Shown one piece after another: positions 24,731-32,456 of a stretch of DNA of 57,714 nucleotides. Below the pieces are notes generated by a model. That model did not search any database. It was not told the origin of the DNA and saw only the letters and a list, made by a program, of their open reading frames with translations. The stretch comes from an uncultured Rubrobacteraceae bacterium. GTDB lineage: Bacteria; Actinomycetota; Rubrobacteria; Rubrobacterales; Rubrobacteraceae. A program made the position numbers and the translations under genes. The stretch spans positions 1-57,714 of the forward strand of contig CADCVF010000084.1 of NCBI GenBank assembly GCA_902806095.1, in the 5' to 3' direction. Numbering within the stretch: the stretch's first letter is position 1; every line of letters begins with the position of its first letter.

Positions 24731-26473
24731 GTGTTCGGGAAGGTTCTGATCGCCAACCGCGGTGAGATCTCCGTCCGCATCGTCCGTGCGCTCCGCGAGA
24801 TGGGAGTAACGAGCGTCGCAGTCTACTCGGATCCTGACAGGGAAGCCCTGCCCGCCAGGATCGCGGACGAGGCATACAACATCGGCCCGGCGCCGGCAGC
24901 CCAGAGCTACCTCGACGTGGAGCGGCTGATCGAGGTCGCTAAAAGGAGCGGGGCCGAGGCCGTACACCCAGGATACGGCTTCCTGGCCGAGAGCGCCCCT
25001 TTCGCGCGGGCGGTACAGGAGGCCGGGATCGTCTGGATCGGTCCCCACCCTAGCGCGATAGAGGCGATGGGGAGCAAGGTGGAGAGCCGAAGGCTTGTGG
25101 CGCGGGCCGGTGTCCCTATGGTACCAGGTACGCAAGACTCCATCGGCTCCGCGAAGCAGGTCAGCCTCTTCGGCGAGGAGCACGGTTTCCCCGTGGCCGT
25201 GAAGGCCTCGGCTGGGGGCGGAGGCAAGGGCTTCGCCGTGGCCGGCGACGCATCCGAGGCCGCGGGCGCGTTCGAGCGGGCGAGCAGGGAGGGCGAAGCT
25301 TACTTCGGGGACGGTTCGGTCTACGTGGAGAAGTACCTGCCTGCTCCCCGTCACGTGGAGATACAGGTCGTGCGGGACAGGCTCGGGAACGCCGTCCACC
25401 TCGGTGAGAGGGACTGCTCGATCCAACGCCGCCACCAGAAGCTCGTCGAAGAGTGTCCCTCTCCGGCCATAGACCCGACTATGCGCGAGGCGATGGGCGA
25501 GGCCGCCCTCGCCGCCGCCGAGGCCGTCGCCTACGACAACGTCGGCACCGTCGAGTTCCTGCTCGAAAGCGGCGAAGCCACAAACGAGTTCTACTTTCTA
25601 GAGATGAACACCCGCGTCCAGGTCGAGCACCCGGTAACCGAAGAAGTGACGGGGATAGACATAGTCAAGACGGGTATCAGGATCGCCGCCGGCGAAGAAC
25701 TCCCCTTCTCGCAGAGTGACATCTCCTGGCGCGGCCACGCCATCGAGGTGCGACTGAACGCCGAGGACCCTACGCGCGACTTCGCCCCGAGCCCTGGCGT
25801 CGTCACAGCCTACGAGGAGCCAGGCGGTCCAGGAGTAAGGGTAGACTCCTCGCTGCTCGGTCCTGGCGTTGTGGCTGAGTCCTACGACCCGCTGTTCGCC
25901 AAGCTCATCGTCCGCGGCACCGACAGAGAGGAGGCCTTAGCAAGGCTCGGGCGGGCGCTTGCCGAGTTCAGGGTGGAGGGGATCTCGACGACGTTACCTT
26001 TCTACCGCGCGATCCTCGACGACGAGACCTTCGTCTCAGGCACCTACACGACGGGCTTTGTAGACGAGCGGATGCAGAGCCTCAAGATACAGTCCGCTAC
26101 CACCGGCGAAACAGGTGAGATCTCCGAGAAGAAGCGCGCCCGTGAGGTCGAGGTCGAGGTGAACGGGAAGATCTTCAAGGTGAAGGTATTCGGGAACGAC
26201 GACGTGTCCGGCGGGCCTCCGCGGCGCAGGCGGGGCGAGACGCGCCGGGCTTCGAGGAGCGAGGGTGCGGTACAGGCGCCGATGCAGGGCACCATCGTCA
26301 AGGTGCTCGTGGAGGAGGGCCAGGAGGTCGCCGCCGATGAGCCTTTGTGCATCCTCGAGGCGATGAAGATGGAGAGCGAGGTCCGCTCCCAGAAGGCAGG
26401 CACAGTCTCCGAGATCCGCGTCCGGGCCGGGCAGACCGTGAGGTCGGGGGACACCCTGATCTCCGTGGAGTAA
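24731..26473 (+). CDS. Acyl-CoA carboxylase alpha chain (biotin carboxylase + BCCP)
   Basis: 580 residues. Residues 1-450 are biotin carboxylase: KVLIANRGEISVRIVRALRE, AEAVHPGYGFLAESAPFAR, KASAGGGGKGFAVA (ATP grasp loop), ERDCSIQRRHQKLVEECPSP and MNTRVQVEHPVTEEVTG. The C-terminal ~75 residues are the biotinyl carrier, with biotin-lysine in CILEAMKMESEVRSQ. The GTG at 24731 is chosen because the family starts at FGKVLIANRGE and GGGAGGG lies eight bases before it; the frame is open upstream inside the epsilon gene. It completes the carboxylase with the two preceding genes. Confidence 0.94.
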   Translation: MFGKVLIANRGEISVRIVRALREMGVTSVAVYSDPDREALPARIADEAYNIGPAPAAQSYLDVERLIEVAKRSGAEAVHPGYGFLAESAPFARAVQEAGIVWIGPHPSAIEAMGSKVESRRLVARAGVPMVPGTQDSIGSAKQVSLFGEEHGFPVAVKASAGGGGKGFAVAGDASEAAGAFERASREGEAYFGDGSVYVEKYLPAPRHVEIQVVRDRLGNAVHLGERDCSIQRRHQKLVEECPSPAIDPTMREAMGEAALAAAEAVAYDNVGTVEFLLESGEATNEFYFLEMNTRVQVEHPVTEEVTGIDIVKTGIRIAAGEELPFSQSDISWRGHAIEVRLNAEDPTRDFAPSPGVVTAYEEPGGPGVRVDSSLLGPGVVAESYDPLFAKLIVRGTDREEALARLGRALAEFRVEGISTTLPFYRAILDDETFVSGTYTTGFVDERMQSLKIQSATTGETGEISEKKRAREVEVEVNGKIFKVKVFGNDDVSGGPPRRRRGETRRASRSEGAVQAPMQGTIVKVLVEEGQEVAADEPLCILEAMKMESEVRSQKAGTVSEIRVRAGQTVRSGDTLISVE

Positions 26474-26481
26474 GGCTTCCT

Positions 26482-27555
26482 TTGGCCGAACACGCTGCTG
26501 AGTACGAATGGCGCGGCGAGGGCCACGAGGCCGAGATCGTCCTCTACGCCCCCGACGACTCGGCCTTCGAGCGCGCCCTGCCCGCCGCCAGTCTCCCCGG
26601 CGTGGAGAGTCCCGTCTACGCCGTGGCCTCGCAGAGGGATTTCGGATGGGCAACGGCCTCGGCCACGCATGTCGCCCCCGACCTCCTCTCCGCTCCATTC
26701 CGTGGCCTGCTCCTCGTCGCCGGTACGAGGTCAGAGAACCTTGGCGTGCCGCCACAGGAGCTAACACACAAGGCCCTGCGGGAACTCCCTGAGGCCGGCT
26801 CACGGCTCCCTTCTATAAACGAGTCGGGAGTGGGCAGACTCTGCGAGTCGGGGGCGCACGGCGCGGCGGAGGATGGCCTCGTCGAAGAAGAAGATCTGCC
26901 GTTCCTGGGCGTGCGCCCTGGGGACGCCGACGCCGTTGGCCGCCGGGCGCTAGCCGCCGGCCCGCGCGAATGGGAGGGGGGAGTAGAACCAGATCTCAGG
27001 CTTGTTACAGAGATACTCGACACCGAGGGCGCGGAGAGCTTGGGGTTGGAGGAGGGTGCCTTCGCCCTCATCGTCAGGGTCGACGCAGGAGACCTCGGCC
27101 GGCTCACGCTCGCGGCCCACAGGGAGCGCCTGCTGAGCCGGTCCGGGGATTTCGGCGCGGCGCCCGAACTCCCTGCGGCCCCGGCCGAAGGCGGTGAGGC
27201 CGAGGACCTCCTCGCGGCGCTTTATGCCGCGGCCAACTTCGCCGATGCCCGCGCTGCCAGAGCCCTGTGGATGCTGAGGCGGGTGCTTGGTAGTGCGGCA
27301 GGAGGACTGGACATCCGCTCCGCCTGGAGGACAGGCGGGATCGAGGAGCGGGATGGGCGGCTGATACATCGAAAGGGTCTCGCCTGGGCCGAGGATAGGC
27401 ACGTGCTCGTCTGCGGAAGTTACGTGGCGGCCGGAACGGGTAATATGTGGGCGAGTGCACCGCCCTTCGGGGTTCCTGAGGAGGCGCGTCGGTGGCCGTG
27501 GGAAGAGGCTGGGCTGTTGGAGCGTCTTGCGACGTTGGATCCCCCGGAGGGCTGA
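26482..27555 (+). CDS. Degenerate RtcB-like protein, catalytic residues missing
   Basis: 357 residues, TTG start nine bases after the carboxylase stop. Segments follow the order of RNA ligase RtcB: LPAASLPGVESPVYAVASQR (where RtcB has LPgv...MPD.H.GYG), an AALYAAANFADARAARALWM helix (RtcB AM.AAANFA.ANR), RLIHRKGLAWA (RtcB HRKGATRA) and a final GSYVAAGTGNM. But the metal and nucleophile motifs, the Cys of DINCG, the His of GNHF and HSGSRG, are absent (for example PFRGLLLVAG, LIVRVDAGDLG). It is thus probably not a ligase. Its role may be binding or structural. The family link is by eye and should be tested by profile search. Confidence 0.6.
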   Translation: MAEHAAEYEWRGEGHEAEIVLYAPDDSAFERALPAASLPGVESPVYAVASQRDFGWATASATHVAPDLLSAPFRGLLLVAGTRSENLGVPPQELTHKALRELPEAGSRLPSINESGVGRLCESGAHGAAEDGLVEEEDLPFLGVRPGDADAVGRRALAAGPREWEGGVEPDLRLVTEILDTEGAESLGLEEGAFALIVRVDAGDLGRLTLAAHRERLLSRSGDFGAAPELPAAPAEGGEAEDLLAALYAAANFADARAARALWMLRRVLGSAAGGLDIRSAWRTGGIEERDGRLIHRKGLAWAEDRHVLVCGSYVAAGTGNMWASAPPFGVPEEARRWPWEEAGLLERLATLDPPEG

Positions 27556-27557
27556 GG

Positions 27558-27854
27558 TTGGACCTGTTGATGGTAAGGGACCGGAGCACGGGCCGGTTCG
27601 TCTATACCGAGCGGCTGGAGCGAAGATCCGGCGAGACCTCCTGGGAGTACGTCCGGCGTAGCGTCAGAAGGGAGGCCCGTATCCGGACGCGCTTCGACGG
27701 GGACGCGACCGAGGTTATCGTCGGGTGGGACGTCGACTCGGTCGAGGAGTTCCTTCGCGCGAACCCCGAGTACCGCACGGACGGAGACTCCGACGGGGCG
27801 TCGGGGATGCGAGAACACGAAGGACGACTGGAAGGAGACGCCGTTGACCAGTGA
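27558..27854 (+). CDS. Small hypothetical protein downstream of the RtcB-like gene
   Basis: 98 residues: LDLLMVRDRSTGRFVYTERL, RRSGETSWEYVRRSVRREAR, FDGDATEVIVGWDVDSVEEF and an acidic C-terminus. Soluble, beta-rich at the start. TTG at 27558 follows GGAGGG by six bases; a closer ATG four codons in is an alternative. It overlaps the following membrane-protein gene by 11 bases, so the RtcB-like gene and these two form an operon. Not recognised. Confidence 0.6.
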   Translation: MDLLMVRDRSTGRFVYTERLERRSGETSWEYVRRSVRREARIRTRFDGDATEVIVGWDVDSVEEFLRANPEYRTDGDSDGASGMREHEGRLEGDAVDQ

Positions 27855-28104
27855 CGTTCTGGACAAGTTCTCCGAGCTGATAACGACCGCCCTCGGGCTC
27901 GTGGCCGCCCTGGCCTGGAACACGGCCATCCAGAACCTGTTCGACACCCTCTTCGGCGATGCCGGTAGCAAGCTCGCCGGACAGTTCGTCTACGCCACCC
28001 TGATAACCATCGTCGTCGTCTTCGCGGCCATTGCGGTGAGCCGCGCCGCAGCGAGGGCGAAGAATGCCGAGGAGGACCGAAGGGTAGGGGCAGATCAGCG
28101 GTAG
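27844..28104 (+). CDS. Small two-TM membrane protein (DUF5654-like)
   Basis: 86 residues with two hydrophobic helices (LITTALGLVAALAWNTAIQN and FVYATLITIVVVFAAIAV) around a hydrophilic LFDTLFGDAGSKLAG loop, as in DUF5654 proteins. TTG start behind GGAAGGAGA and overlapping the previous gene. Last gene before a convergent hairpin. Function unknown. Confidence 0.7.
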   Translation: MTSDVLDKFSELITTALGLVAALAWNTAIQNLFDTLFGDAGSKLAGQFVYATLITIVVVFAAIAVSRAAARAKNAEEDRRVGADQR

Positions 28105-28146
28105 GAGACGTTCGCGAACGACCCCTGGTGCCTGAAGCCTGAAACC

Positions 28147-28163
28147 GCGGCCCGAAGGGCCGC
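28147..28163. terminator. Perfect hairpin between convergent genes
   Basis: GCGGCCC-GAA-GGGCCGC, a seven-base-pair GC stem with a three-base loop, lies between the stop codons of the two convergent genes and touches the stop of the nuclease gene. There is no T-run, so it would be a factor-assisted or bidirectional terminator. It resembles the internal hairpin of the dispersed repeat units. Confidence 0.5.
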
Positions 28164-28663
28164 TACTTGAAATCCTCGGGGGAGACCCGGTTCATCCAGT
28201 CCTTGAACTTGTCCACGACCTCTTCTTCCGGGGCGTCCTCCATCGCCTCCTCGAAGACGACGCCGGCCTCCTCTATCACCTCGTCGGAGGCGAAGATCTC
28301 TGCCCCCGAGCGGATCGCGAGGGCGATCGCATCAGACGGCCTGGAGTCGACCTCCACCGTCTTGCCCTCTATCTCGAGCCTTATGGTGGCGAAGAAGGTC
28401 GAGTCCCTGAGCTCGGTGACCGTGATCCTCTCCATCGAGCCGCCGAGCTCGTTGACGAGGCTTAGGGCGAGGTCGTGGGTCAGGGGCCGCACGAACTCCT
28501 GGTTCTGAAGCTTGAACAAGATAGAGCGGGCCTCAGCCTGGCCGATCCAGATCGGCAAATACCGGTTCTCGTCTTCGACCTTGAGGATCACTATCGGACT
28601 GGAGGAAAAGAGGTCCATGTTCATCCCGTAGATGGACATCTTGGTGAAGCCGTTGGCGCTCAC
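28163..28663 (-). CDS. Bifunctional nuclease family protein (DUF151)
   Basis: 166 residues. SSPIVILKVEDENRYLPIWI, GQAEARSILFKLQNQEFVRP, LTHDLALSLVNELGGSMERI, DSTFFATIRLEIEGKTVEVD and SRPSDAIALAIRSGAEIFAS are the full DUF151/BFN core, followed by an acidic C-terminal tail (FEEAMEDAPEEEVVDKFKDW). Thermotoga and plant members have RNase/DNase activity. GTG start, single gene. Confidence 0.9.
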   Translation of the reverse strand: MSANGFTKMSIYGMNMDLFSSSPIVILKVEDENRYLPIWIGQAEARSILFKLQNQEFVRPLTHDLALSLVNELGGSMERITVTELRDSTFFATIRLEIEGKTVEVDSRPSDAIALAIRSGAEIFASDEVIEEAGVVFEEAMEDAPEEEVVDKFKDWMNRVSPEDFK

Positions 28664-28816
28664 TGGCTATGTGCTCCTCTCACTCCGCGAGGTCGCGGGA
28701 TTCTATTATACGGGCCGATTTTACTGCCAGCCTCTCCGGTGTTCAATCAGGTTGTCAGTAGCCTGCCCGTGTTGTACATTATTCCGGCGGCGCAGATCCG
28801 TTACGCCGATCACTTA

Positions 28817-28890
<74 letters not shown>

Positions 28891-28906
28891 CCCGGAAAAC
28901 CCCGCG

Positions 28907-28974
28907 TTTTGCAGGTAAAACCTATCGTGTCAAAAGAGACCCCGGATGCACTCCGGGGCCTCTGTGCAGCAACC
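28907..28974 (+). repeat. tRNA-adjacent integration-like element (Ile copy)
   Basis: TTTTGCAGGTAAAAC (28907-28921), 16 bases after the tRNA, followed by a GC-rich hairpin (CCCCGGATGCACTCCGGGG at 28940-28958) and TGTGCAGCAAC at 28963-28973. This matches the elements after tRNA-Val and tRNA-Ala. Probably the left attachment junction of the island. Confidence 0.6.
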
Positions 28975-28987
28975 CTGAAGCCTGCAA

Positions 28988-29467
28988 CTAGCTGTTCAGC
29001 TTCCAAAGCGCGAACGTCCATATTAGGTCATAAAGCACCCATACCCAGTAGACGGCGACCAGTGCCGCCGAGAACCGTTCGTGGCCGCGAAGTACCACGA
29101 CTAGCGCCGTGACGGGAACCAAAAACGCGGCTGCGCCCAGGAACCCAACGAGCGTACTTTCCAGACCGAAGAACCCGAAATTCCAAAGCTCGTTGAGGAA
29201 CAACACGATAATGGTCAGCACCAGCGAGGTAGCTCTTCCTCTGCGGTCGTCAACGTGAACAAGGATGCGGTAGAGGACGGTGGCGAAGAGTACGTAGTAG
29301 ATGGCTCCGACGATGCCGAACGCCCACAGAGGTATCAGGAACCAGGGCTTGTCCAACGCGCCGTACCAATCACCAAGAGATTCACCAATAAGGGCAGTGC
29401 CGAAGAGCGCGAACAACACGCATACTGCTACGGCCACCAACAACGGACCTATCCTCAGCGAACGCAC
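28988..29467 (-). CDS. TspO/MBR family membrane protein
   Basis: 159 residues, five membrane helices. WYGALDKPWFLIPLWAFGIV is the conserved loop between TM1 and TM2, LNELWNFGFFGL the TM3 signature (usually WN..FFg), and VYWVWVLYDLIWTFALW the TM5 cholesterol-site region. TspO proteins bind tetrapyrroles and respond to light or oxidative stress. Start behind GGGAGG. First gene inside the tRNA-Ile island. Confidence 0.9.
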   Translation of the reverse strand: MRSLRIGPLLVAVAVCVLFALFGTALIGESLGDWYGALDKPWFLIPLWAFGIVGAIYYVLFATVLYRILVHVDDRRGRATSLVLTIIVLFLNELWNFGFFGLESTLVGFLGAAAFLVPVTALVVVLRGHERFSAALVAVYWVWVLYDLIWTFALWKLNS

Positions 29468-29596
29468 GTACGACCTCCCACGTCCTGCTTAAACACCATC
29501 GTACTTCCCGGCGTGGTGTGCAAGTGGCACTGCTGGGAGGGAGCAGGTCTTTCGCGTCCGTCCTTTTATCATCCCTTTCTCCTTTGGTGGTGTTTG

Positions 29597-30160
29597 TTAG
29601 CCGTCACTACTGCGTTGCGATGGGCGGGGTATCTCGATGCCGTGGGCGGCCGCGACCTCCATGACCGTCCGAGCGTCAGGCTGGTCATCGAAGGCGGGCG
29701 GCCCGCCATCGTGACCGTCCACCTCCTCGCCCACCTCCTCGAAGAAGCGCTCGTACAGGCCCCCCGGCGTCTGGGTTGCCAGCAGACGGCCCACGCCCTC
29801 GCCCACGTTCTTGTGGGCGTGCAGGGCGCCCCTAGGGACGCAGAGGAGGGATCCCGCGCCCACCCGAATGATTCCCTCGCCGCTAAAGAACTCGTACTTC
29901 CCCTCGAGCACGTAGAAGCACTCGTCTTCGCGGTGGTGGACGTGGGGCGGCGGCCCTTCCCCGGGCTGCGTGGTGACCTCGAAGAGCGAGTACGCCCCCC
30001 CGGTCCGATCGCTGTTTACCTTGCACGTCACTAGCTCACCGAAAACCCGTAGGGATCGTCTGCCTTCGGCCGGGCGCACATGGACGATACCCTTCTTTGA
30101 CGTTTCCCCTTCCGTCCCGCGGGTCTTGTGACCGCGCGCGCCGCCTACGCTATGGCTCAT
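29597..30160 (-). CDS. Cupin domain protein
   Basis: 187 residues with a single cupin barrel: FEVTTQPGEGPPPHVHHRED, ECFYVLEGKYEFFSGE gives motif 1 (G-X5-HXH-X4-E-X6-G), and GSLLCVPRGALHAHKNVGEG motif 2. His/His/Glu ligands are complete, so it should bind a metal; quercetin dioxygenase-like proteins share this layout. Substrate unknown. ATG behind GGGAGG. Confidence 0.85.
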   Translation of the reverse strand: MSHSVGGARGHKTRGTEGETSKKGIVHVRPAEGRRSLRVFGELVTCKVNSDRTGGAYSLFEVTTQPGEGPPPHVHHREDECFYVLEGKYEFFSGEGIIRVGAGSLLCVPRGALHAHKNVGEGVGRLLATQTPGGLYERFFEEVGEEVDGHDGGPPAFDDQPDARTVMEVAAAHGIEIPRPSQRSSDG

Positions 30161-30221
30161 GCGGAGCCTCCCTTCTCAGCTGGTGGTATTGGATCGCCCT
30201 GCGCAGGTACCCGCGCGGCGA

Positions 30222-30885
30222 TCAAGGGGTTGGTTGTAGCGCCCTCACCTGGCCCGCTCCGCCCCGTTCGGTCGCGGCGCCCCGCTCGGGCTCATAGGCG
30301 AGACGGCCCCTGCTGAGGGCTGCGACGGCCACCGCGGCCAGAGCGACCACCCCTATGGGGATCAGCGTCGCGGCAGGTCCCGAGGTCAGTTCGCCGGTGA
30401 ACCTGTGATCCCCGGTGCCCCACGCCGAGTTGTAGGCGCTGTGGAAGAGGGCCACGACGAGAACGCTGTGCCCGCTGCGGTTGTAGAGCCACGTCACGAC
30501 GACCCGGAAGAACACCGCCACTACCACCAGCGCGCCGACCACGATCAGGGAGGCCAACCCGATGCCCGCGTCCATGAGCAGGATGGGCAGGTGTTGCAGG
30601 ACGAAGGCGGGGGCCACAAGGACGCTTGCCACCAGGGGCCCGCGCCGCTCCTGGAGCGTGTGCTGCATGAAGGCCGTCCAGCCGACCTCCTCAAAGATCT
30701 GGATAAACAAGAACGGGAACAAAACCTCCGGCAGGAACAGCGTGAAGAGGAGCGACCATCTCTCTGTGAGCACCTCCAGCGGTGCCGGATCTGAGAAAGC
30801 GCTCCCGAGGAGCACCATGGATGCCAGCAGCCCGAAGAGTGCGGCGAGGTACCAGACGATACCGACACGCCACCCGCCTTGACCT
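30222..30885 (-). pseudogene. CPBP-family intramembrane protease, N-terminus lost
   Basis: The frame reads IVWYLAALFGLLASMVLLGS, then FEEVGWTAFMQHTLQERRGP (motif 1, EExxW..F), VLQHLPILLMDAG (motif 2) and LFHSAYNSAWG (motif 3), so the C-terminal catalytic half of an Abi/CPBP protease is complete. Upstream it joins out of frame to a flavoprotein fragment at about 30885, without its own start codon or ribosome site. This is a deletion junction that fused two unrelated genes. Confidence 0.7.
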
Positions 30886-31354
30886 CGGCGTTCATCTCCA
30901 GGCGGAAGTTCGGGTAGCGCTTCGCCTCGGCCATAACGAAGTCGAGGAAGTCCCACTGGGGCATGAACGCGACGTAGGGGAAGCGCGTCTTGAGGCGGCG
31001 GAAGTCGGCCACGGTAACGGTCGCCTGGGGCGTTCGGAACCGCAATCGTGGCGCCTTGGTGTGCTTGACGCGGAGCAGCTTCTCCGCCAGGCTGAGTTCG
31101 TCCATGATTTCCATCGTCGAGGGGTGGATGGTGTCCCCCCGGAAGTCCCTCAGGAAGTCGCCGTGCTTCTCCAGCACGAGCACGTCGACCCCCTTGCGGG
31201 CCAGCAGCAGCCCCAGCATCGCCCCCGCCGGACCGCCGCCGACGATGCAGCAGGCTGCGTGTTGAACGTTGCGGGCCTTTCCGGCGAGCTCCTGCGCCCG
31301 GGTACCTTGCCGGGCGGCCTCTTGCGCGTCCGGTTTCACGTCTATGTTGGTCAT
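30886..31354 (-). pseudogene. FAD-dependent oxidoreductase, N-terminal fragment
   Basis: ATG at 31354 behind GGGAGA. The first ~155 residues are a p-hydroxybenzoate-hydroxylase-type FAD domain: CCIVGGGPAGAMLGLLLARK (dinucleotide fold), VLVLEKHGDFLRDFRGDTIH and FPYVAFMPQWDFLDFVMAEA. The text stops matching after EMNAEVKAGG and runs into the protease remnant; more than half of the protein, including the GD.AH motif, is missing. Confidence 0.75.
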
Positions 31355-31788
31355 GTTCAGGTCTCCCTTCGTCCGTTCGGCTTCCGGTCGCCACAAACAC
31401 CGTGGATCGTCCAAGGCTCCGGGGGATCGCTCGTCGACCTTCGACGCGTTCATCCCTGAGCCTCCTCCTGCCTCGTTGCCTGCACGTCTTTCTAGCGACC
31501 CCATGATCTCGCCCAACCGCGCGTCTTGTGCCGGCAAGGGAGGTGCGTCGCCGGCCCCGGAGCGGAAGGCGGAATACCCACGTCCGGAACCACCGCGTGC
31601 CGTGGAGCCCACGGGCGCCGAGCGCGAACGAGACCCAGCTTCGCGGCCCTCAAGGGTAGGGGCGACCGGTTCCTGGACAGAACGACCCGTATCTCTCTGC
31701 GGATAGTTCCCGCAAGCGCTTCTTCCTGTCTGCCGTTCTCCGTCACGATGCCTCCTTCCTCGATTACTTCCCCGACAACAGGCCGGCG
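31355..31788 (-). other. Degraded stretch with coding-like text, no intact gene
   Basis: Minus-strand frames contain ARLGEIMGSLERRAGNEA, then GMNASKVDERSPG, which resembles the first residues of the epimerase remnant at 35.26 kb ([10 protein letters not shown]), and a start-like MTENGRQEEALAGTIRREIR at 31746. None forms a complete recognisable protein. Taken as leftovers of rearranged genes. Confidence 0.35.
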
Positions 31789-32364
31789 TTAGGTCCGTGA
31801 CCTCCTGGGCAGGGTCGTCGCCCCGGCGTCATTGGACCGTCCCCCGTCCCCGACCGCGTCCTCGCGTCGCAGGGAGCGACGCCTCAGGAAGCGCATCGCG
31901 AGAAGTATCGCCGCGTCGGTAACGGCCAGGGTGAACAGCGAGGGCACCAGCGAGGCCCAGCCGGCGGCTCCCCCGAACGCGACGCTCCAGACCACCTTGA
32001 GCAGCGTGCCCGCGTTAATCACCGCGAGACCCCACAGCCAGCTGCGCCTCCAGAACGCCGCCGCCAGCGCGACGAAGAACGCGATCACGAGCAGCGCCAG
32101 CGCGGCCCGGGCGGCGACGCTGCCCTCGGTCAGGAACTGGACCTCCCACGCGAGGTAGCGCTCGACGCGCGGGCTGGGGTTCTCGGGCGCCGGGAACCAG
32201 AACAGGCTGGTCGGGAAGATAAGCAAGGTTATGAGGATGCCCGGGAGGCTGCGCCTGTAGGCGAAGAAGCAAAACGGCAGCAAGAACAGGGGCCTGACGT
32301 ACCAGCTCAGCTCGTTGTGGTGCCTCGCCCACACCCAAGAGAGAAAGTCGTTGAGGAGTTCCAT
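31789..32364 (-). CDS. Multi-pass membrane protein, unknown family
   Basis: 191 residues, about five hydrophobic helices (LFLLPFCFFAYRRSLPGILI, LALLVIAFFVALAAAFW, VPSLFTLAVTDAAILLAM) and a basic, disordered C-terminal tail of ~30 residues. It begins MELLNDFLSWVWARHHNELS. Start behind AAAGGAAGGG. Not recognised; lies among flavoproteins but shows no link to them. Confidence 0.7.
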   Translation of the reverse strand: MELLNDFLSWVWARHHNELSWYVRPLFLLPFCFFAYRRSLPGILITLLIFPTSLFWFPAPENPSPRVERYLAWEVQFLTEGSVAARAALALLVIAFFVALAAAFWRRSWLWGLAVINAGTLLKVVWSVAFGGAAGWASLVPSLFTLAVTDAAILLAMRFLRRRSLRREDAVGDGGRSNDAGATTLPRRSRT

Positions 32365-32456
32365 GAATTTCCCTTCCTTTCCGAGTAGTTGGTCAACACT
32401 TCCACGTGCCGGTCACTAGAGAGCCAAGTCGTGGGCAACTGGGGCACACCGTTCTC

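Noticed and set aside
26482-27555. Active RtcB RNA ligase
   Set aside because: The conserved Cys and His metal ligands are absent.
30222-31400. A 392-residue CPBP protease
   Set aside because: The first half of the frame is out-of-frame flavoprotein sequence; only the C-terminal half is protease.
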